The position numbers and the translations under genes are program-made. A stretch of 64,000 bases of DNA from Straminergon stramineum. Taxonomy: Eukaryota; Streptophyta; Bryopsida; Hypnales; Calliergonaceae. The stretch's first letter is position 1. The number at the start of each line of letters is the position of its first letter. The notes below the pieces were generated by a model. It had not been told where the DNA came from, did not search any database, and was given only the letters and a program-made list of their open reading frames with translations. Of the stretch, positions 57,799 through 64,000 are shown piece after piece. The stretch covers positions 17,613,001 to 17,677,000 of the forward strand of contig OY987272.1 in NCBI GenBank assembly GCA_963920665.1, written 5' to 3'.

Positions 57799-59265
57799 TT
57801 CTAACCCTTGAAGGACCAAGACCTTTTTTTGGCAAAAAATATACTCAAAACTGCCATTTCTACAACAAAGAGTAAAAACATTGAAAATTTTATTTCTTTC
57901 ACATCTAACCATGGGATCTGACAACTAACTAGTGTGAGAATGCATGGAAAAAATTTCAGAAATTTTGACTTGACATATTGCAAGATATTTGCATTTAAAG
58001 TGAAGAAAACAAGATTTTTAGCACATTGCGGGACTAGGATATTTGACTTTGAACCTTCTTAAATTTAATTTTTTCCACTACAGAATTTTAGCTTTAAATC
58101 TTTATGGTGGAGAATTGAGTTGAGAGTTTAGGAAAAAAAATAGAACATATATGTACAAATTGTTAAGTAGAAGTAGGTACCAAATAGAAGGAAAATCAAA
58201 ATTATAAATATCTCTAAGATGGAATTAACCCCTTTCGGACCAAGAATCCATTCAACGTATGCAAGAAATCTTAGGTAGGTTCCTACGAAGTCATTTTTGG
58301 TCGAATGTTCATGAAATTTGGATTCAATATAGTTGTGTACCCTCTTCCTAAAAATCTAATTTTTTTTCTAATTAGGTACTTGGAGCAAAAGTTATGTAGC
58401 CCTAAATTTTGTGGGCAACTACAAGCAACATGTGCAAAACTCTTCCTATGATTTTGAAATTTGGTGGGTGTGTAGCTTAAATGATACAAGATGCAAATGT
58501 CACAAAAAATAACCATGTTTAGTGTAAAAATCTCATTCTAGAAGGATTTAAAGTTTGCAAGCCATGTTAGGCAAGGTTCAAAAAAAACTTTTTCATCTAA
58601 CTTTAAACGTTATAATCTTTTTATCTGTGTGGTAAAAGTTTCTAATTTTTCCCACATATTCCAAAGAAGTCTAGTACAAATTTGTACGGATGAATTTTGA
58701 AAAAAAAAACTTTTTTTCATTTTTTTCTTGCTACCCTAAAAAGTGGCAATTTTTGACAATTTTTGCCCCAAATGTGCCTCGGTTCTTTAGAGGTTAAAAT
58801 GCACTAATCCCAATGGTGAGATTGTTCTAGCAAGAAAACTAAACAAGGTGGACCTTTTTTATAGAAAAATTATAAAGCTTGCATTCAAAAATGAATCCTA
58901 CAAGTTATTTTTCCAAGAGGATGCTTTAATTGCCTAAAAAACAAGATTGTTCATAACTTTCTCACAACAAATCCAAATAGAATGAATCAAATCTTTCTAT
59001 GTAGACAAAAATATAATATATGAGGAAAATCAAGAAATAATATAAAATTCAAATCTTTTATATTTTTGTTGCCCCTCTCCCTTGTCTTGAGCTTATTCGG
59101 GCATAACTTTTGTTCCTAGGCACTAAATGAAAAAAAATTATATTCCCACGAAGCTAATCAATTTTTCTATATGTTTTTTTAAAATCAGGACAAAAATTGA
59201 GACCATAGGTACATGCTTGAAATCCCATTTGTCCCCAGAAAGGACAATAATCCTTTAGAGATTGA
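57799..59265. mobile_element. TTAA-family element, class C copy 1, interrupted by a class A copy
   Basis: The left end TTCTAACCCTTGAAGGACCA and the right end ATCCTTTAGAGATTGA are decayed TTAA-family termini. Without the insertion at 58225-58797 it is about 894 bp and aligns along its length with class C copy 2 (61386-63190). Shared blocks include ACCATGGGATCTG-like sequence, GAGAAGTAGGTA-like sequence, AATAGAATGAATCAAATCTT and CCATTTGTCCCC. No coding capacity. Confidence 0.85.
58225..58797. mobile_element. TTAA-flanked element, class A copy 3 (inverted), nested in class C copy 1
   Basis: It starts TTAACCCCTTTCGGACCAAG and ends CGGTTCTTTAGAGGTTAA, with TTAA at both edges. It is the reverse orientation of class A copies 1 and 2. 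The unoccupied site is visible in class C copy 2 near 61812, where the flanks meet around a single TTGA. Confidence 0.9.
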
Positions 59266-60245
59266 CCTTGTAATACAACTATGGACACTAAGTGTCCAAT
59301 GGATGATAAAGATCTCACTTATATGAAACAAAAGTGTGATTGTTCAGCCTTGGAGTTTTGTGCAAAAGGGGGAGGTCTTACATAGTAGTACAACCTCCAA
59401 TGAATACTTTTTTTTAAAAGTAGATGATTCGCACTGCTTCAAAAAGGAGGATTTCCATGGTGACTAGCCTGTCCTTACAAGGTTAACAACTACACGTAGT
59501 CATGTACATAGTCTTCTCCAGAATCGACACCTTGAGAGAAATCATCATAAAGTGCTATTTGGAAGAATATTTTGGAAATAATATACAGATGAAAGTTGCA
59601 GACTATAAGTTTTAGATTCCATTCATAAGGTTAGATTCACCAATGCCATCACCGTTATTTTTTTATAAATTAGAAAAATAATTCAAAATTCCTTCTGCGA
59701 ATGATTACAACCAAAATCTTATCATTTTTTGAGTAAAATTTATAGGAATGGATTTGAAATGAGGTTCTCTTGACATGTTGATTTTTTGAAATTTTTGTGT
59801 CCTCAAAATCTATGACCTCATTTTTGCAAATCTACTTTTGAATTAGAGTCAATGCATTATTGACTTGGTCAACCACTTGACATACTTGCACATTTGCAAT
59901 TTTAGAAAAACATATATTCTAGTAACACCAAATGCAACGGTTAGATAGGACAATAACTTGATAAAGTATTTCCACAAATTATTGGGGTGACTTTCATCCA
60001 AGCACTAATGAAAATGAAACTTAAGTTTCACTTTGATCATTGTCCATAAAATTGATGTCGGAGTACTTAGGGGTTAAGTTTCTATCCAATCTTTAAGTTT
60101 TTTATTAGAAAATTTTCATAAAAATCTTATCTAGAGTTTTATTAGAAGATACAAATAAACTAGAGAAAAATTCAACTTTTCAAAATGAAATTGCCAAAAA
60201 TATTTCTAGAGAATATTAGATTCACCTGAATGTCAAAGAAATTTA
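59266..60245. other. AT-rich spacer with one solo TTAA-family end
   Basis: No gene supported. CTTAGGGGTTAA at 60066-60077 resembles a right end of the TTAA family without a recognisable partner. Confidence 0.45.
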
Positions 60246-61182
60246 TTAACCCCTAAAGGACTAAGGTGTGTTTTTTGGCAACATAACTTTTTGAGGCAGG
60301 TACATGTGACTAGAGATTTCCATGTTTTTGGCCCAAACTTTAATAGAAGGTGTGGAGAAGGAATATCTTTCATGTACACCAAATTTCAGGGCATTTGAAA
60401 ATATCAATCAAAAGTTATGACCTAATATGTAGTTTGTTTCTCAACTCGGGCAGTCTGGGCAGTTCTGAAAAAATCATTTTTTTCAAAAATAAAAATTTGA
60501 AATTGGTTTTCTAGATTTCTAAATTCATAGAAAGCTTTGAATCATTCTATTTTAATCAATCAGTCAAAAGTTATGAGATGTTTTAGTTTGTGGGCAAGTA
60601 TGGATTCTCTACTCTAAAATAAACTTTGAAGTCCTTTATTTAACTCAATTTTCAATATTTTTTGAAAAAATAAGAACCTTAGATGTAGATTGATTATTAC
60701 AACATTACAACCATTGGGATTGGAATTTTTCAATTCCATTAATAAATTGTTAACAATTTTGTATTTTGAATCATTCTTTGCATCTTTCTACTCAGTCACC
60801 ATTTTTCTTTCTATATGTTGCATAATTCCAAATGATCTGAAAATTTTCAAGTATGTAGCTAACTTGCATTGAAGAATGAATCTAAAGAAGCACCACCATT
60901 TGGGACATTTTTTCATACAGATGTGAGCTTGTGAAGTGCAGCTGCCCGTTTTTTCACAAGGCCCAAAAAAGGATTTTTGTCACTTCAAATGCTAATATCT
61001 TGCAATCTACAGGGTGGAATTTTCTGAATTTTTTTCCAGACCTTCTCAATCTAGTTTACTACAAGATCCTACAATTACATGTGTCCCAAAATGATATTTT
61101 TCAAAAATTTGATACTTGTATAAAAAATGGCAGTTTTTGAGGGTTTTGGGTGATAACATAGTCAAGGAACTTTAGGGGTTAA
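60246..61182. mobile_element. TTAA-flanked element, class B copy 2 (both ends intact)
   Basis: It begins TTAACCCCTAAAGGACTAAG and ends AAGGAACTTTAGGGGTTAA. 937 bp; interior collinear with 61900-62812, 26026-27025 and inverted 42497-43429. Small open frames that recur between copies follow from shared ancestry of the repeat, not from visible coding selection. Confidence 0.93.
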
Positions 61183-61385
61183 TTGTAAATAAGAATATGG
61201 ACAAAAGTACACCTAAGGTGGATTCATGTCAAAAAAATGAACAATTATTTTGATTGACCTTTAGTTCAAGACATAGGTTGTTGTATCAAGAAGAAAATAG
61301 AATTAAATTTCTTTTGTCCATATGGAAGAAGGGAAGTAGCTTAGAGGCATTAATAAATAAGGTAGGAGGTTCTTAAAGTACCCAT

Positions 61386-63190
61386 TTAAACTCTAAATTC
61401 CCAAGTCCATTTTTCATGAAATTCTATTCAAAACTACAATTTCTATTGCAAAGTACAAAAAAAATTCTCACATTTCTAACCATGGGGGCTTGCACTAGAC
61501 TAGTATAAAAATGTGTGGAAGAAATTTTAAAACTTTAACCACATGGATTGCAAGATATTTGTGTTTGAAGCAAAGAAAATCCTTTTTCTTACACCTTGCA
61601 TGACAAGATTTTCAAGCTTTGAATCTTCTTCACTTAAAATTCTTGCACTACCAATATTGATTTGAAAAAAAACTTCATGTTGAAGACTTGAGTTGAAAGT
61701 TTAGGAAAACAAATTCAAAAAACACACACTTGATTTTCATTCTTTAAAAAATTATCAAGGAGAAGTAGGTATGAGATTGAAAGAAAAACTAAATCGTTAA
61801 TAGCCCTAAATGGAATTGAAACACCATAATTCCAATGGTGTGATTTTTCTAGTAAGCAAACTAAACCATGTCACCTTTTTCTTAATTGTGAAAATTGAGT
61901 TAACGCCTAAAGGACCAAGTTGCATTTTTAGGCAACATAGCAATTTTAGGCAGCTCACTATGAATGGGATTTTTTTTTTCTTTGAAATTTTCCCACAACA
62001 TGGGGATGAGATTTTTCTTTTAAGGCCCAATAACTTTTATAACTTTTGACTACATGGTTAAAAAGTTATTGTGTGATATGTATTTTTTTTCCTTGATCGG
62101 GGAGTCCGAGCAGATAAGAAAAGAAGTTTTATCAAAAACAAAAATTTGAAATTGATTTTCTAGATTCCTAGGTACGTAAAAAGCTTTGAATCATTCCATT
62201 TTGATCAATGAGATGAAAGTCATAAGGAGTTTTAAGTTGCGGGCATTTATGGAATCTCTACTCCAAAATAAACTTTGAAGTTAGTACTTTATTTAACTCA
62301 ATTTTCAGTATTTGTGGAAAAAATAAAATCATCGGGTGTAGATTGTTTATTACAACATCACAACCATTGGAATTGGGATTTTTCAATTCCATAACTAAAT
62401 TCTTAACAATTCAGTATTTTAAATCATTCTCTATTTCTTTCTACTTACTAATTTTTTCCTATATGTTATACAATTCCAAATGATTTGAATTTGCTAAGCA
62501 TGTAGACAACTTGTCTTGAAGAATGAATCCAAAAAAGCACCACTATTTGGGACATTTTTTCATACAAATGTTACCTTGTGAAGTCTTGTTGCCTTGTTTT
62601 CACAAGTCCAAAAGAAGGATTTTTGTCCATTCAAACGCTAATATCTTGCAATCTACACAGTGGAAATCTTCTCAAATTAAAGTGATACAAGATCCTACAG
62701 TTGCAAATGTCCAATTTTTTATTTTATTTTTCTAAATTTGGTACTTATACTAGAAATTGGCAATTTTGGAGTCTTTTTGGTGAAAACATAGTCAAGGAAC
62801 TTTAGGGGTTAAAAAATGAATTTTTTTCACAAAGATGTTTAGATTGCCTCCAAAACAAGATTCTCTATAACATTCACATCACCAATCAAAATAGAATGAA
62901 TCAAATCTTCCTATGTAGGCAAAAATACTTTCTGTTGAGAATCAAAATTTTGAAATTTTTCTTTTGAATTTTTATGAATTTTTTGTATTGCCTAACAAAC
63001 CCCATTTTGGCCTTAGGGGGCATAACTTCTTCTCCCATGCACCAATTAAAAAAAACTATATTTTTAGAATGCTAATGTGTTTTCCAATCTTAAAAAAAAT
63101 TCAAAGATTCATGACAAAAATTGAGATTGTATGAACCTACATGAAATCCATTTTGTCCCCCATAGGGAACACTCAGACTATATGGGATAA
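61386..63190. mobile_element. TTAA-family element, class C copy 2, interrupted by a class B copy
   Basis: It begins TTAAACTCTAAATTCCCAAG and ends near TATATGGGATAA; both termini are decayed. Removing the class B insertion at 61900-62812 leaves about 892 bp, matching the 894 bp of class C copy 1. Its insertion point differs from that in copy 1. Confidence 0.8.
61900..62812. mobile_element. TTAA-flanked element, class B copy 4, nested in class C copy 2
   Basis: It begins TTAACGCCTAAAGGACCAAG and ends AAGGAACTTTAGGGGTTAA, TTAA at both edges, 913 bp. The empty site is seen in class C copy 1 near 58894, where the matching flanks meet around TTCA. Confidence 0.92.
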
Positions 63191-63777
63191 GAGATGCAAA
63201 TTAATTTGATGAGCTTAGACTTCTTGAAATACTTTCCACTAAATTGTCTTTGAAAAGACAAATGGAATCATCATCTAACCCAATTCATTTCATATTTTTT
63301 GGAGCTTTGTGGAATTTGTTATGAACTTTTCAAGTTGAAATGCAATGGTCAGGACATGGTGGACCTCTTAAAATATACACTATTTGTACATTGCTAGCTC
63401 AATGAGAAAGCAAAATGTACCTCTACAGTAAGCTTGGTACCCCCTAAACCACCATTTTTCCCTATTGTGCCTCATTACTATTATTAGATTGGTCAAATTT
63501 TCATATTTTCTTGTTGACAAGTGAAAAAAGAAGTTCTAACATACCAAAGAATGCTACATCTGAATGCATATGCAAAAGTAATAATGGCTCACAGTTTTTT
63601 TTGGTAGATGTTCCAGAACTGTTTTTTCCATATAGGTACATATTGATTTTGGAAATGTACACAGAATGATGATGGCAATTTTAGGCATAGTGCAATTTTA
63701 GATGTGCCCACCTTACAAAATACTTCAATAAGAGCCCGAGCGCTTTATGGACCTCTTATCACAATAGTGAATGCCCC
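63191..63777. other. Intergenic region
   Basis: No gene or element recognised. Confidence 0.5.
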
Positions 63778-64000
63778 ACTACACTAAATAGTGAAATTAG
63801 GTTGCCCCTCACTAATTTCTTGACATTCGACACTAAATAAATATTTACAGTTACTATACAAGAATGAACTACTTTTGAATTTCATATCGCTATGTTTGGG
63901 ACTCATGAATCTCTATGTGTACAAATGGAAATATTTTTAGAAATCTTTGTTGACTTTGATGGCTTGTAAAGTAACTTTCTTGGAGTAAGGCAACCTAATT
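63778..64000. mobile_element. TIR/CACTA-like MITE, copy 2 (cut by window edge)
   Basis: CACTACACTAAATAGTGAAA starts a segment matching 16439-16698 along its length, including CAAGAATG(A/C)ACTACTTTTGAATT-like sequence and ATGGCTTGTAAAGTAACTTT. The right end lies beyond the window. Confidence 0.8.

Noticed and set aside
26525..62735. Similar small open frames recurring at 26525, 42505 (minus), 60690, 60931 and 62523
   Set aside because: They recur because they sit in copies of the class B element. Frames differ in length and are broken, with no transposase motifs, so I do not call them genes.

Overview
This is nuclear DNA of a land plant. The genes have many short GT-AG introns. The two plastid enzymes carry transit-peptide-like N-termini: the plant-type 4-hydroxy-3-methylbut-2-enyl diphosphate synthase (HDS) of the MEP pathway, and the galactolipid enzyme MGDG synthase. 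Noncoding DNA is very AT-rich, and a plant telo-box lies upstream of an aminoacyl-tRNA synthetase. I cannot name the species; a non-seed plant such as a moss is a weak guess.

Layout. At 1-2200 (+ strand) lie the 3' end of an FCP1/HAD phosphatase-like gene, a decayed second FCP1-like fragment and a 90-bp tandem repeat. Then come five multi-exon genes, all on the minus strand: HDS (3173-9627, 19 exons, 749 aa), MGDG synthase (12110-16109, 8 exons, 537 aa), cytosolic aspartyl-tRNA synthetase (17914-22596, 10 exons, 525 aa), a 200-aa HMA-domain metal-binding protein (29521-30833, 4 exons) and a large uncharacterised protein (32866-38268). Regions upstream of start codons are GC-richer than the AT-rich intergenic DNA. 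From about 39.35 kb to the end there is no recognisable gene, only repeats.

Function. HDS and MGDG synthase both serve plastid biogenesis (isoprenoid precursors, thylakoid lipid). The other genes are unrelated in function, and eukaryotic neighbours need not work together.

Repeats are the most unusual part. At least nine copies of non-autonomous elements (three size classes, about 0.56, 0.9 and 0.95 kb) start TTAACCCCTAAAGG and end CTTTAGGGGTTAA, or decayed forms of these. Two copies of the 0.9-kb class each carry a different nested insertion at a different place. Comparing them gives empty sites showing that a single TTAA-like tetranucleotide is duplicated on insertion. TTAA target sites plus CCC...GGG termini are the hallmark of piggyBac-type transposition, which to my knowledge is not a recognised plant transposon group. 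Other elements are a tRNA-derived SINE with an 11-bp target duplication (49073-49347), a Stowaway-type MITE inside the AspRS intron (21746-21996), two more TIR elements, a 127-bp-arm hairpin (27562-27859) and a 5.6-kb inverted duplication (51665-57232).
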